Source of the DNA: Neckera pumila
Taxonomy: Eukaryota; Streptophyta; Bryopsida; Hypnales; Neckeraceae
Assembly: GCA_963969595.1 (NCBI GenBank)
Contig: OZ018412.1
Coordinates: 5,830,501-5,894,500 of the forward strand
Direction of reading: 5' to 3'
Length of the DNA: 64,000 nt
The position numbers and the translations under genes were made by a program. This document shows positions 1-13,140 of the stretch, in pieces (positions within the stretch are counted from its first letter, which is position 1; the number at the start of each line of letters is the position of its first letter). The notes under the pieces are model-generated. The model made no database searches and was not told where the DNA came from. It worked only from the letters and a program-made list of their open reading frames with translations.

Positions 1-3000
1 GTCTACTAAAAAAGAACTAACGGCAGTTCTCTACAAACATTGCTTTGAAATCTATCTGCTAAGTATAACTCTAATTTTTCATCATTTTATAATTAGAACT
101 TGATATTTTTCTATCATTAGAAGCGCATACAAAAGTACTTTGAATAAATGTGCTCCAGTTCAAACCTTAAAAAACGAAAATAAACCACTTCAAATGCTAG
201 CTAAAAGACAAAAAAAGTAGTGGTCTTGGCATATCATGGGTACCAATGTACATTTCACTCTAATTTGCACCCAATCAAATTTCTTCTAGTTTAGGACCAA
301 CCTTCATTAATTATTAAATAAAATGATACCTTTGTCATTTTATTTAACCCCTAAAAGTTTTTGACTATGTTTTCACCAAAACCGCTCCAAAACTGCCATT
401 TCTAGTACAAGTATCAAATTTTAGAAAAATAACGCTTTTCAACTCATGTAACCGTAGGATCTTGTAGTACATTGGTTTAAGAAGATGGGGAAAAAATTTC
501 AGAATTTTCCACCATGTAGATTGCAAGATAATAGCGTTTGAATTGACAAAAGCCCCTTTTTAATCACTGCAAAAATCCAGGCAGCTGCCCTTCACAAGGT
601 CACATTTGTATGAAAAAATGTCCGAAATGGTTGTTACTCTTTGGATTCACTCTTCAAGGCAAGTTGGTTACATCCTTGAAAATTTTCAGATCATTTGGAA
701 TTGTACAACATAAAGGAAAAAAATAGTAAGTAGGAAGAGGTAGAGAATGACTCAAAATACTAAATTGTCAAGAATTTAATTATGGAATTGAAAAATGCCA
801 ATCCCAATTGTTGTAATATTGTAATAAACAATATACACCCAATGTTTTTTGTTTTATTCAAAAGTATTGAAAATTGAGTTAGATAAAGGACTTCAAAGTT
901 TATTTTAGAGTAGAGATTTCATAACTACCCATAAACTACCCTAAAATAAGAATCCTCATAACTTTTGACTCGTTAATCCAAATGGAATGATTCAAAGCTT
1001 CCCGCGTACATATAAATCTAAAGAACCAATTTCAAATTTTTATTTTCTTGAAAAGTGATTTTTAAAAGAAGTTTTTTTTGCTGCCCGAGCTGCCCGCCTA
1101 GCAATGAAAATGACATATCATGCAATAACTTTTTGATCATGTAGTCAAAAGTTATGAAAATTGTTGGGCCTTAAAGCTACTCCTTGGAAAAATGTTGTGT
1201 GAAAACTTCAAAGAAAAAAATTAAAAACTCCGCTTGTAGTGAGCTGCCCAAAAATGCTATGTTCTCAAAAAAGTATATTCAGGGCTTTAGGGGTTAATTT
1301 TGACACACACAAAAAAAACCAGGTGTAGTACAAGTACAACACCATACCCTACGTGGAGGTTAGATTTGACCTTAAGTTGTTTTTGGTAAAAAAAAAAAAT
1401 GCCACATGACATTTAACGATTGTTGCAAAATGATGTGAACTTGTCAAAATTTGTTGTGGAAATTCAATTTTTGCACCTTTTTGTCAAACTTGACCTTCAT
1501 GTACAATATTGTTGCATAGCCACCTAGACAACATCTTGTGAAATCGCTGAAATTTGGGAAGGACCATTTGCTAGTAAATTCCAGCTTTAGAGCATCTCCA
1601 CTCCAACTCGCCAAGGGAGCTCAACTTGCTAGTTGGGCGTGCCCAGCTGTTTTTGTTTCCCCGTGGCAATCACGCCACCCAGAAAAAATTAGCCGACCAC
1701 TTTAGAATTTGTAGAGCACACTGTGAAATGGTAGGGCTTGGGTGTGGCTTGCCATCTGTTGAATCCTAGTACTAATTAATGAACTATTCACCATAAATAT
1801 ATGCCAAGGTTGGCAACTTTTGTGAACGCATCAAGGCATGATGTCAACAAAGCAAGTGAAAGTGTCATCAAAGTCAATAAACATGCCCAAGCTTAAATGC
1901 AAATTCCTAGATTCTTGAGTTTTGTAGTTTGGCGAGTCTTGGTGCCGCTTGTGTCATGGGGCAATTGTGAAGCCATGCAACATTGGTTCCCCAAGAAGCA
2001 TGCTAAAGCCTTGTCTAGCCAGTCTGCAATGGCGATGATCTTATAACATCTATAGTTGGTAATATTTTTAAACTTTTGGAGGCTCAATTGAAACATTCGA
2101 CTCATGTCATTTCAATAATTCAGTTGCCTTCTATAATATTCAAAGTATCCAATTTGGAGGCATGTGTTTTGCCTCTCGGGGACATCAATCCCTAATGGTG
2201 CATGTGTTATAAACTAGCAAATATTCACAAAACTGCCAAAAATCAATACTTTTGTTTAAAAGGCTATTCATAGAATTTTTTATTTTTTAGGAATTTGTAA
2301 CAATAGGATCTTATTTTTTACTAGTATTAGGGTCACAAAAAATGTGGGGGGTTCAAGGAGGATGTATGTGTCAACAAAACATACGAATTGGAGCAAAATT
2401 TCTTTTTAAAATTGCCTGAGCTCTGGACAATATTATTTTCTTAGGCTTTTGAGCCCCATAATTCATATGCATTTGAGACTTCAAATTTAATTAGGGCCTC
2501 AAGTTACAATATGAAATATGCAATTTTTCAAATCAATTTGATGATGCGTTGTGTCCTAAAAAGATAAAATTTGTATAACCTTTTATCTAAACCATTGGAT
2601 TTTCATAAAAATTAGATTCCTTGAAAGCTTGTTTGTTTCCCTAATATAAAAAAAAATAAAAATCTAATGCTTCATTTTAGATACCCAAATTTCTCAGAAT
2701 CCATTTTAGTTTATAAAAGAGCTTTAGGTATTAGGTCTCTATCAGTGCTTATAAGTCAATAACCCATGCCTTTTGCAACTTAATACCTAAAGTTAAATTA
2801 TGTGTCAAAAATTGGCAAATAATTTCACAATTTTAAATTTTAAAATGAAAATTAGAAAAAAATATTTTAAATCCATTTTTTATTCATTTTCTAGCATTTG
2901 AAAGTATTTGATAGCATTATTACCTAAGACTAGGGTCAGATTAAAAAAATTGGGATCTAAGGATAGAAGTATGTGTAAAAACAAAGCTTGCACACTTTTT

Positions 3001-5098
3001 TCCAAATAGATTGGGCTTTCAACAATATGGCTTTATAAGGCTTTTGAACCCTATAAATGAAATTTCCATTGCGTGCAAGTTTTAGGGACTTTAAATTTGG
3101 ATAGAAGTTGTAGTTAGGAAATAGGATGAGGAACGTACATTCTTAAAGCAACATGGTGATTTGCTTCCGCACCCAAGTTTGGGCCCAAAACAAAAAATTC
3201 ACATAGTCTATTTTCCAATCATTCACTTTTTATAAAAACTAGTTTTTTTAGAATTCTGATTGCTTCACTATTTTCAAAATAAAATTGAGAGAAAATAAAA
3301 TTTGATAATTCACTATAGGTGCCCAAAACTCTTCAAACCTATTTTATTTTGTATAAAATTTGAAGGGGCAATTTAGTAATTTTCAGGCCTTTTTATACTA
3401 GAGAAACTACGGAAAAAATCTTTCAATGGCTGGTCTATGAAGGGTTGGCCTTTGGAGGTAGTATTAAAGTAAGAAGATGACACAAAAGTATTTAGCCTAG
3501 AGTTTTAACATATTTTTAAATTAGGAAGCTTGCAATGTGAGTTCTTTTTAAATGATTGACTACAAGCCTTTTGGCTCAAGAATCCCTTAAAATGGTAGTC
3601 AAGAACACATATTGCTTTATATGGATTTGACTACAATCTTTTAAGAGACTCAAAATTATTCATTTTTTTGCCACAAAGGACAAAAATATTGTCTATATCA
3701 TTTACTATCTTGGTTTTAGAATTTCAAGTGCAAGATTACATTCCTCAAGCTTCTCAATTATAATGCATTTTCATCCAGTCTCAAGAAATATAATTTATTT
3801 GTGTAGAAAATTCTTGTCACCTTTTTAACAAGGAATCAAAAAATGTAATTATATACATAAAACAAATATTCCTTGAGGACAATAATAGCATTAAAAACCT
3901 AATTATAAGAGTTTTTTTAAACAAGTATTATAAAACAAGCTACCCAACTTTGGGGGCTTTTAAATAAAAATAATTTTTTTTAACGTGAGAACTTCTTATA
4001 TAGAATTTTAAAAACTATGCATAAATATTTCAATAATTCATATGTATTGTGAGCTTTTTTTCTAATCTATATGCAACCCAATATTTTCTACATCTAATTC
4101 TTTTAAATTTGATCTTCACCTAACCTTTTTGTCTTTTTAACTTGATATAATTTCTACAAAAGCCATCCTCTAAGCCGTATTAATGCCGATGACCCCTCTA
4201 TATAGTACATAAATTGCGTACCCGGATTTGGACTCACATATGTTCAACACTTTAAGATTCATAGTTCATTCATTATCTAAAAATACATGTGAAGAAAAAA
4301 ATGGATTTTGATTTCAAATTTCAATAAAATGCCAACAAAAACTTAGATTATTTGACAATAGGAACCATGCTCAAATGTTTATTCAAACAATTTTGAAACA
4401 TATCTATCTAAACTTTTATAAGACTTAGAGACTTTGGTAAGACACAAATGTACATCTGGAACTTTAAAGGCAAAATCAATTGTGGATTGAGAAGAGCCTT
4501 TGCATAAAATCTTCATTTTTGCAAGTTTTTTTTTTTTTTCAGTTAGACATGAATACTTTCGAAAATTTGCATACAAACCATGAAGCATCAATTGTCCAAT
4601 ATAATCAATTTATTTAAAAATATCTTCAACATATTTAGAAACACATAATACATTTGATTCAACTCTCAAATTAAACTCTTACAAATAATAATGATCTATA
4701 GCCATTATATGTTGGTTGTAACATTAGGAATTAGCCGTTAATAGAATTCCAAAAGCCACATTTAGTCTCATGATTTTGACATGCATTTGAAAGTTCCATA
4801 CAAAATTTTTTATTTGTTCTATACATTCTTTTAAATAAACAGCATATGCATTGTTGTATGATCAATCTCATTAATATATAAAAAAATACTCAGTTTTATT
4901 ATAGTCTCTATAATATAATCAATGACAATGGTCCTGTGAAAACCCCAATTTATATGTCTTCAAAAGAGTCAATTGAAGTATTCTACCACTTTCATGATAT
5001 TACACAATATATGTTTTATTTCAATATTTTATTTATTAAGTTAATAGTATCTAAATGCATTTCATTTAAGGAATGTGCATGGTTTCTATAATTGAAGT
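1..5098 (+). repeat. Long dispersed repeat, copy A (left end off window)
   Basis: Non-coding AT-rich sequence collinear with copies B and C. Shared landmarks are 120-340 with 38,290-38,525 and 60,490-60,745; 3,480-3,760 with 38,900-39,160 and 61,320-61,560; 4,350-4,600 with 41,975-42,240 and 62,910-63,160; and 4,950-5,050 with 63,810-63,895. The copies are clearly diverged and differ by insertions such as the TTAA element at 344-1,297. I see no open coding sequence or long terminal repeats, so its class is unknown; it may be an eroded retrotransposon or simply duplicated intergenic DNA. Confidence 0.7.
344..1297 (+). mobile_element. TTAA-CCCC non-autonomous element E1 (type 1)
   Basis: It begins TTAACCCCTAAAAG (TTAA at 344-347) and ends CTTTAGGGGTTAA (TTAA at 1,294-1,297). 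The interior has no reading frame of note and is closely similar to E5 (19,976-20,906), H (42,551-43,474) and the fragment J. At the equivalent point of copy B (about 38,525) the flanking sequence is continuous without the element. The TTAA duplication fits piggyBac-type transposition; no transposase is present. Confidence 0.8.
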
Positions 5099-5985
5099 TT
5101 AACCCCTAAAGGACCAAGGTGATTTTCCTATCAAAAACCATTCAAAACTGTCATTTCTATTGCAAAGAGAAAAGAACTTTAAACTTTTTTTTTTTGCATA
5201 TCCAACTGTAAGATCTTATATTTGACTTGTATATTAATATGTGGAAGAAATTTCAGAAACTTTGACCATGTAGATTATAAGATATATGCATTTAAACTGA
5301 AGGAAACAAGTTTTTTTGCACCTTGCTTGACTAGATTTTTTAGCTTTAGATATTTTTAGTTCAAAATTTTTTGCACTATTGATTTTGATTTTCTACTTAT
5401 TTATGTTAAAAAGTTGAGTTGAGAATCTACAGAAAAAATTAGGAAAAATCACTTAATTTTCACTCATTAAAAAATTGTTAAGTAGAAGTAGTTTCAAGAT
5501 TGAAGAAAAAACTAAATTGCTAATAGCTTTTAGATGGAATTGAATTACAATAATTCCAATGGTAAGATTTTTCTAGCAAGAAAATCTAACCTCGTCTAAT
5601 AAATTTCTTTGAAAAATTATAAAAATTGCATTCAAAAATGAATTCTACAAGTTAGCTTTTCAAGAAGATGCTTAGATTGCCTAAAAACTAAGATTGTCCA
5701 TGACTTTCTCATTATTAGTCCAAGTTGAATGAAACAAAGCTTCACATGTAGACAAAAACATAATCTTTGAGAAAAAAATCTGAAAAAGAATTATTTTGAC
5801 TTTTTGTGATTTTTTTTTGTGCCGCCCTCCAAACTCCATTTTTGTCCCAGGCATCAATTAAAATAAAAATTATATATTCACAAAGCTCTCGCAAAAATAC
5901 ACAACCTTAAAAAATCCCAAAATGTTATCACTAAAAATTAAGACAGTAGGAACCTGCTTGGACTCGAATTGTTTTGAAGAAAATT
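5099..5985 (+). mobile_element. TTAA-CCCC element E2 (type 2), right end lost
   Basis: The left end TTAACCCCTAAAGGACC at 5,099 is clear. The interior runs collinear with element L (61,731-62,641) up to about 5,985, where the right inverted repeat has decayed beyond recognition. It sits at the end of repeat copy A. Confidence 0.65.
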
Positions 5986-7998
5986 TGCTAAAATAAGAGA
6001 CAAATATATTTTGAGAAATATTTTGTGGTATGTTATTCTTTTTTTAATGGATGAAATTATTAAATCGTTACAACATCTTCAAATGGTATTGCTCTTATAG
6101 CAATGAATCTACTATCTATACAATTTGCATCCTACACATGGAACACTTTCATCTACCCTGTGCTTATATCAAGTATGGGTTCAAGTTACAGTATGGTTAA
6201 AAGTTCTAAAAATGACAAGGTTCTTCAAATCACTCATATAGAAGGTTCATGTATAGATTAGTCCAGCGGGTTTTTTTTGGCATTGTAGATCAATAGTGAA
6301 GCCCTGTGTGCCTCCTATGAAAGGTCTAAATTTGGAGGGAGTAGGGCGCAATGGCTCACGAGACTGACAATTTGGCAATAAATCGCCTGAAAAAAATCCC
6401 CTGGATTAGTCCAAATTAAAGAATGGACATTGAAAAGTTTATAACTTACCTTCACATCATGTTTAGACAGAGTAGAGAGTAAAGATAGACAATACAAAGA
6501 CCACAAATGGATGAGAAGTAAATGACCAATGTAACACACAAGTACATCATAAATAAAAGAGAAGCAATAAATCTGCAAGCCATATGTGCAAAAACCAATT
6601 GGATGTGTTTAGAGCAATTTTTGTGTGCAAAAATCAATTGGATGTGTTTAAATAAAAGGGAAGCAATAAATCTGCAAGCCATGTGATTTTTTTCACAATT
6701 ATAAACCCAAATAGCAACCTCTTGCCTTTCACTTTGAGAAATCATAACTAAATGTAGATTGGTCCTAAAATGATGGATCTTTTTGCATTCACAACAAAAC
6801 TCATTCTTCTTTTGCGGAAAAGTTTACCAAAAATTGTTTCATTAAGGTCTATTACTTCTCGTTGGTAAGATAAAGTATCCCATTCCAGTCCAAATTCCTA
6901 CTCTTCACATCTAGAAAAGCTCCATTTTAGGTTGTTTGTATTGAAAAATAGAGAAATATTAATGAAGGGATTAATTGCTTACTTTAAGAAGTTGATTGAA
7001 CAAATTGACATAACATGTACTTGGAATGGATATAATCTTAATTGTTAGAAGGGTGGAAATGAACTTTCCAACATCACGCTTAATTTGTCTCCACTTTGAT
7101 TCTAGGGAACAATTCAACGACGCTAGCATGTGAGCGTATGAGTGTGAGCCTAAGAGCGGTGAGCAGGGATTGTGTGAGCCTAGAGCCTAGAAATGTAGAA
7201 CATAATGTAATTTCTAAATTTTTTGGTTAAAAAGTTAAAAAATTGTTGTTTTTTCAATAAAGTTCATTATATTTAGAAAAATACAATCTACTATCACGGG
7301 ACCTATGACCGTGGATTTTAGATCTAGAATCATGGGAAATTGGGGCTTTTGCATCTTTTGAAATTTATATCACATTTTGAGAGGCGGTCCCAGCATGGGC
7401 TAATCAAGTGAGAGTACAAATAATTTAGAAGAAATTCTAAGGATGAGAAGAAGATAAATTCAATTAAAATATCAGAGGATGTGGAACATTGACACATTGT
7501 ATATATAATAAAATATTCTTTCATTGCAGCAAGGAATATATATAAGAATATGAATATAATTTTTTGCTACTTGCATTTAGAGATTTTGAAGATAGAATAA
7601 TAATACTATGTATCTACTTCATATCATGCTAATATTTGTCAACTAACTCACTTGTACGTCTTGATGGTTTTGGCAATAACAATCACTTCCTTAACTTCAT
7701 CCAAATTAAGGATAGGAATGTGGATGAACATGTCTATTTTATAGTCTAGTTTGTAGAAGTAACAAAAGATGTAATACAAGTATTTGCAGTTTACTTAGTA
7801 CATGCCATACTTCTAATGGGTGTCCCATCCATACTTCCATAATGGAGACATGTACAAGATGGAAAATTGAAAAGTGTGATGTTATAAACCTTTTGCTCAA
7901 GTTCAGTTCCAAACAAATGTATAAAAAATATCACTAAGTCTAGGGCAAGGAAGGAAGTTCACCCTAATTGTATTTGCAATAATACTCCATGCATTTTT
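5986..7998. other. AT-rich intergenic DNA, no gene seen
   Basis: Nothing coding is recognisable. The one structure is a local direct duplication: about 29 bp around 6,558-6,586 recurs at about 6,655-6,683 with one or two changes, and between them a block of about 28 bp containing AATTGGATGTGTTTA is repeated. Confidence 0.5.
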
Positions 7999-8737
7999 GG
8001 GTATTGCAAGAAAGATCAGTATTGAAACATTGTCACAAACGCAGTGTCGAAGCTTCATTTTGCAATAACTTTTGAAGCATGACTTGCATGAACTTGAAAT
8101 TTTTATTGGAGATTTTTCTTATGAATTTAATTACATCTCATATTTTTCAGAAATTCTCAAAAATTATTTTATATTTAAAAACCATTTAAACTAATATGTC
8201 ACGTTTTAAGTTTTAGGGGTTTTTACTACATAAGGAGTTCCCAAGTTTAATGATTTGGAGCTGAAACTTCTATGGTCTTTTTCCATAGTAGGAAGCCATG
8301 ATTCCATAGTAGGAAGCCAAGGGGCATTAAAAAATATTTTATTTTATATCCTTTACATCCATGCAAAGAGGGGCTCCCTTGCGCACGCAATTCTGAACGT
8401 TGAAGATGGTTTTAGAATCATTTTTTTGGTGAAATTTCTTTATTATGAAGTCTTCTCAAATGGTGTTTTTCAATTTAAAAAAAAATTATTTTTCCTATTT
8501 TTTACAAATTAAAATGTCAAAGTCTATATTTTCTTGCGATTCTGCACTTTTCTAGTTCTCCTACTTAGAGAATTTTTTTTTGCTTTTCCTTCATAGGGTA
8601 CTTTCTTCTTATAGATGTATACATTTCTCATATTTTTTATACTTTAAAAAAAAATTCTATTTTTGTAGTACTTCCAAAAAAATGACTGAAAATGGCCAAA
8701 GTGGAACAAAAACGGATAGTCATTCTTGCAACGACCC
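7999..8737. mobile_element. MITE-like element R1
   Basis: Ends form an inverted repeat: GGGTATTGCAAGAAA on the left and TTCTTGCAACGACCC on the right, with TTT on both sides as a possible 3-bp duplication. The interior (about 740 bp, non-coding) is related to 28,266-28,995. No superfamily is assigned with confidence. Confidence 0.55.
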
Positions 8738-9297
8738 TTTCCTACTTATTGTGGTGATTTTTCATTACTGCTTTCACAAACTTGCTTGCCATTCTAAATG
8801 GAAGAGATTCTTTTTGCATATGTTGGTCAAGGATAAATCCGCAGCACATGCTCAAATATTGTAGGCGAGGTGAATAGATGTCAAGGTGACATTGGCTCGG
8901 TAGATTGTAGGTGGAACCAACTTATTCAAGCTCAATGATTTTGTTACAAGTAAAATTGGTATCGGTAAGAACAAGCTCAACCTCGGGGATGTCTACTCTT
9001 TTAAGAATATGAGAAAGCTTTGGTCCCATGACATATCATGCAATTTGATAAGCACAAAACCAAAAATTCTTGATTTGAACTACCATACCTTTACACTCAC
9101 TCTTCTGCCTTTTGTAAGTAGGGGCAATAATGGATTTCCCATGCCTAACAATCAATAGCTTGCATTTGGCCTATGTGTACGTCTAAATTGCGTGACATTC
9201 TTTCCTTGACTTTTCTGAAATTCTTGCTATATGTTCCAATATATCGCAATCCGTTTCTACCACAAATCAAGTATGGGGCATAATTGCTTTAAACTCC

Positions 9298-10490
9298 TCA
9301 ATTGTACAGCCCCAAATTGCATTCTAGTAATGGACAATCTAATTTGAATCCAAGGATGAGAAATACAACCTTGTTGAAGTGATGAATATTACCTTCAAAA
9401 TCAATTAGAAGATCTAATTTCCTTTTGCTGAGTCCAAAAGCCTCTTTTCCCTCCAAGTGCAGAATTTGAATGCAAAGGTCTTTTGCTTCAAGCATCTTAT
9501 TGAATGAGTTTGCAATTTTCTTTCTGTTTCCAAATGCCATAGCTCTCTTTAATTTTAAATCCTTTTAGGAGTTTTTTTCTTCCAAAAGAGCCTTCATAGA
9601 ACAAGTTCTATGGTTGGTCATCTGCATGAATTCTCAAATCTAGTCATTATACATGGCAATTAACATGTTAGATCTACATTTTTTGGAAGCTTGTATTTGT
9701 TTGTAGTGCATTGTTTCTTTGAGGTTGTACATTGAGACATTTGTTAGTTCCTCTTTTCTTAGTTTCTGCAAAGATGATTAATGAAGTCATTATTCAAGCG
9801 GTTTCCAATTTACAATATAGGGTAAAAAAATAGAAAAAAAAATGAGATTAAAGATAATACCATTTCTATGAATCCACCCCACTGACGGCATCAAAAATAC
9901 CAAAATGCGATCCAATCCTCCAATTTTCAAATTTCTAGTTCTAATGCAGTTCCAAAGGAGTACCACCCAAGCTCTGATTTCTAGAATCATCTTGTCTACT
10001 TCAAACATTGATGCTTCATCCTTGTAGAGTTGGATATGCTAGTTCTATAATTCTTTGGCAATTAGCTTTTTTAATGTATTTGTGCATGTTTATTGCCCAG
10101 TGGAATAAGCAAGTTCTTTCATGGTTTACCATTAGAACAAATGGAATCCGTGACCCATACACAACGCAAACTGCATTAAAGTTGGCTTAAGCACTATCAC
10201 ACACGAATCCTTGGAAGGTTGGATTTGACACCCCATTTTCTACCATGACCTATTTGGACAACGCCAAAAATGAGCTAACCTTTGGTGCCCTCAGTATGTG
10301 TATCACAAACAACAATGGTCATGACTTTGCAATAAGTGGAGTCATAGATGTGACAAGCGATAGTTGTTTATGATTTCACCCTTTTCACATGATCAAATAT
10401 GACAAAGCAATTCTCAAAATTGCCACTCGATTGCATTTGTTTTACAAGATCAACTCCACTTCCAAGTCCAGATACAATCATCTTGAACAA
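9298..10490 (-). pseudogene. Decayed transposase-like gene (MULE-like?)
   Basis: Read on the minus strand, 10,220 to 10,015 gives a run with one internal stop containing FQGFVCDSA, then ANFNAVCVVYG, then ERTCLFHW. After a shift of frame at about 9,990-9,950 it continues as EIRAW, and after another shift as KLEDWIAFWYF, then RQWGGFIEM, ending near 9,850. Conserved aspartate, FHW and QWGGF features in this order resemble, from memory, a transposase-related family common in non-seed plant genomes; the D...FHW part recalls MULE transposases. At least two frameshifts and several stops show it is dead. An 80-codon open stretch at 9,298-9,540 may be its decayed 3' part. Family assignment is unverified. 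Confidence 0.5.
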
Positions 10491-10813
10491 ATGCTATATT
10501 CAAATAGTAAGCTTGGCTTAAATTAGCTTAAAAAAAAGTGCCATCTTTTTTGGCTAAATCTAGGACCAAATAACCAAATTTTCATATAAACGTGAAGATG
10601 GTTTGCCAAAATTCCAAACAATCCAATAACAATTCATTGAACCATATATTAACTATTATTTGACCATCTATTATCAAGAATCTTTGTTGATGGTTGAATG
10701 AAGGAATTACTTAACATTGATATTTAGAGAGATTGAATGATTGAAAGGTTGTTTTCATAATCAAATTCACTGTCTATCATGAATCTGCAAAGAATACAAG
10801 ACAATTCAAAAAT

Positions 10814-11262
10814 GAGAGCTTGACCACTCATTGTCAAAATGCAGGAATTGTGTTCAATGTAGAACTTTAGACCTCATTTTGGCATACTAGAATAATTTTT
10901 TCTAAAATCCTTGAGACCAAAAAAAATTGGTAAATCTAAATCACTTTCATCTCCAAAAATCCGTTTGTTATTTTGAGCCTTCAAAAAAAAGTTATGGATA
11001 AAATTTAGAGAAGATTTTTGAAAATGTCCAAAAAAATGTCCCTTCCAACCCCTCTCTAAATTTTGTTAATAACTTTTGATTTAATGCTTGAAATCTCAAA
11101 TGGACTTCTAGAAATAGAATTTAATTTAATTTACTAACTTTTTTCGGTTCAACATTTTCTTAAAAAGGTTATTTTGCTATATCAAAATGAGGTCCACAGT
11201 TGAACATTGAATACAATTCCTGCTTTTGATTTAATTAGGTATGATTGAGTGGTTGAGCTCCT
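10814..11262. repeat. Long foldback (hairpin) element FB1
   Basis: The two halves are inverted copies of each other over about 190-220 bp: GAGAGCTTGACCACTCATTG at the left pairs with the complement of the end near 11,262, and the pairing continues through to the centre near 11,040. It is homologous, in the opposite orientation, to FB2 at 36,181-36,617, and the homology extends to about 11,350. RNA from it would form a long imperfect hairpin. Confidence 0.7.
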
Positions 11263-11411
11263 AGTAATCCTAATTTACATATCCCACATGGTTTGTTTTA
11301 CCTCCTACCACCCCACTTGTATAAAGAGCTTGTCTTCTCTTGTAGATGCACTCACAAGTAGTGGCCTTCAAATCTACATGAGTTTGCTTAGATGTTGCCA
11401 AATAGCTTGCA

Positions 11412-12571
11412 ACATATGTATGCTAAAATGTGGTCAAATGTTTAAATTTGTTTGCCTTCTTCGGGCCACTTCACACTACGGCCATCGGTTGAGAGTCCGT
11501 CGGTTTCCACCAATCAGATTTCAGAAACCCCAAAGTTTGGCCTCTTGAGCCTTCACACTAAGTGGCACGATCCAAAGTCAATCGCCCTCAAAACTCCCTA
11601 CATGGCAGAAAAATGCTTACATGGCAGCAAAATTTGACAAACTCTCCTTGAGAGTCCATTGAATTTTGCAAGAATTTTTTTTTCTTAAATGCTTCTTTGT
11701 TCTCCTCTTTCTTGCCTCTTCCTTTGTTTTTTGTTATTTGTTATTTGTTATTTGTTATTTGTGTCGCCGTTGGGGTTTATTTGTGTCGCCGTTGGGGCCT
11801 TTTTCCAAGGCCGTTTATGACCCCTTTTTCATGTTTTTTTAGCTTTTGCTTGAAATAATTGCCGCATGAATGAGACTTCACAGGGAATTTCAAAAATTGG
11901 ATGGACAAATGTGGAGAGAGAAGGATAGAAGTCGAACAAATGGTATAGGTTTGGACTTTGGGCTTGGCCTTTGGAAGCTTCATAGTGTCCAAAACCTATC
12001 ATTTATTGCTCATTTCTTTTTGTACTCTCACCAAAAGTTTGGACTCTCAATCCCACAGCCTCTGAACTTGAACAGCCATAGTGTGAAGAGGCCCTTAAAC
12101 CCCAGTCGTTAACGGCTATGGTTTTGGAGGTTCAAATTTTCTTGCAATATTTAATACAATTTGGACAAATGTTAAAAAAAAATTTGCCTTTTTAAATCCC
12201 AGTCATTAACGGCACCAATTATGGGGTTCAAAATTCTTTTGCAATATTTAATATAATTTGGTCAAATGTTGAAATTTGCTTGCCTTCTTAAACCCCAGCC
12301 ATTAACGTCAATGGTTTTGGGGTTTCAAACTTTCTTGCAATATTTAATACAATTTGGTCAAATGTTAAAAAAGATCCTACCTTCTTAAACCCCAGCCGCT
12401 AACGGCAACAGTTTTGGGGGTTCAAATTTTCTTGCAATATTTAATAAAATTTGGTCAAATGTTAAAAAAATTTGCCTTCTCAAATCCTAGCCGATAACGG
12501 CCACAATTTTGGAGATTCAAATTTGTTTGCAAATTATGCTAGAATTTGTTCAAATGCAAAACAAAATTGGG
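11412..12571 (+). repeat. Tandem array, unit about 96 bp, split by M1
   Basis: About five and a half diverged units. A partial unit lies at 11,412-11,460; five more start at about 12,095, 12,192, 12,288, 12,385 and 12,481. Each unit has a CCCAGCCGTTAACGGC-like start, a GGGGTTCAAATTTTCTTGCA block, then AATATTTAATA, TTTGGTCAAATG and TTGCCTTCT. The core approximates GCCGTTAACGGC, a perfect 12-bp palindrome, in several units. Not coding. Confidence 0.85.
11463..12094. mobile_element. PIF/Harbinger-type MITE M1
   Basis: Ends are GGGCCACTTCACACTACGGC on the left and the inverted GCCATAGTGTGAAGAGGCCC on the right. It lies inside the tandem array exactly where intact units read TTCTTAAACC. The flanks are TTC (11,460-11,462) and TTA (12,095-12,097), so the target was TTA, as in PIF/Harbinger elements. 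It contains a TTATTTG microsatellite and a 22-bp direct repeat near 11,760-11,800. Close relative: M2. Confidence 0.8.
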
Positions 12572-13140
12572 CTTTTTTAGTGCACAATTGGTAATAGTTC
12601 TTATATTGAATTACATGTTGTACAATACATATACATTAATTAGAATTTTTTAATCTTGATTTAAACATTATTTCAAAGATATTGACACAAGAAGATCCAC
12701 AAGCATAGAGATTAATTGTTGTGCTTTAGCTTCTTTCTGAAAATCAGCCAAAGTTACATTTGCATAGCTTTTTAAAGAAGGAGATTGTAAACATTTTTCC
12801 TCGTCTTGAAAAGTTAAGGTATCAAGGGTGAAATCAATTTTAATGTACCAAGGACAAAATAAAAAATCAGTATTTCTTTATTATGTATGTTTTTTTGGAT
12901 AGTTGTCAGGACTTTTTTGAAAGAATGATGTCATAAATCTTGCTGCACACTTTGTTACTTGTGGTTATATGGAAGGAAATGTTGTTTTCAGTGTGGCCTT
13001 AGAAAACAATAATGGGAAGACAATAAATGTCACGGATGGTATTATTAAATCGTGGAGTGCTTACTAGGTGCAAGTAAATGTTGCATTTGAGAAAAAAATT
13101 CAAAAACAATGAAGATCTCAAAGTTTTTTTCTGGCAAGAT

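Noticed and set aside
1587..1600. TTA-GAGCATCTCCA, like the end of a PIF/Harbinger MITE
   Set aside because: No matching inverted end was found nearby, so no element can be delimited.
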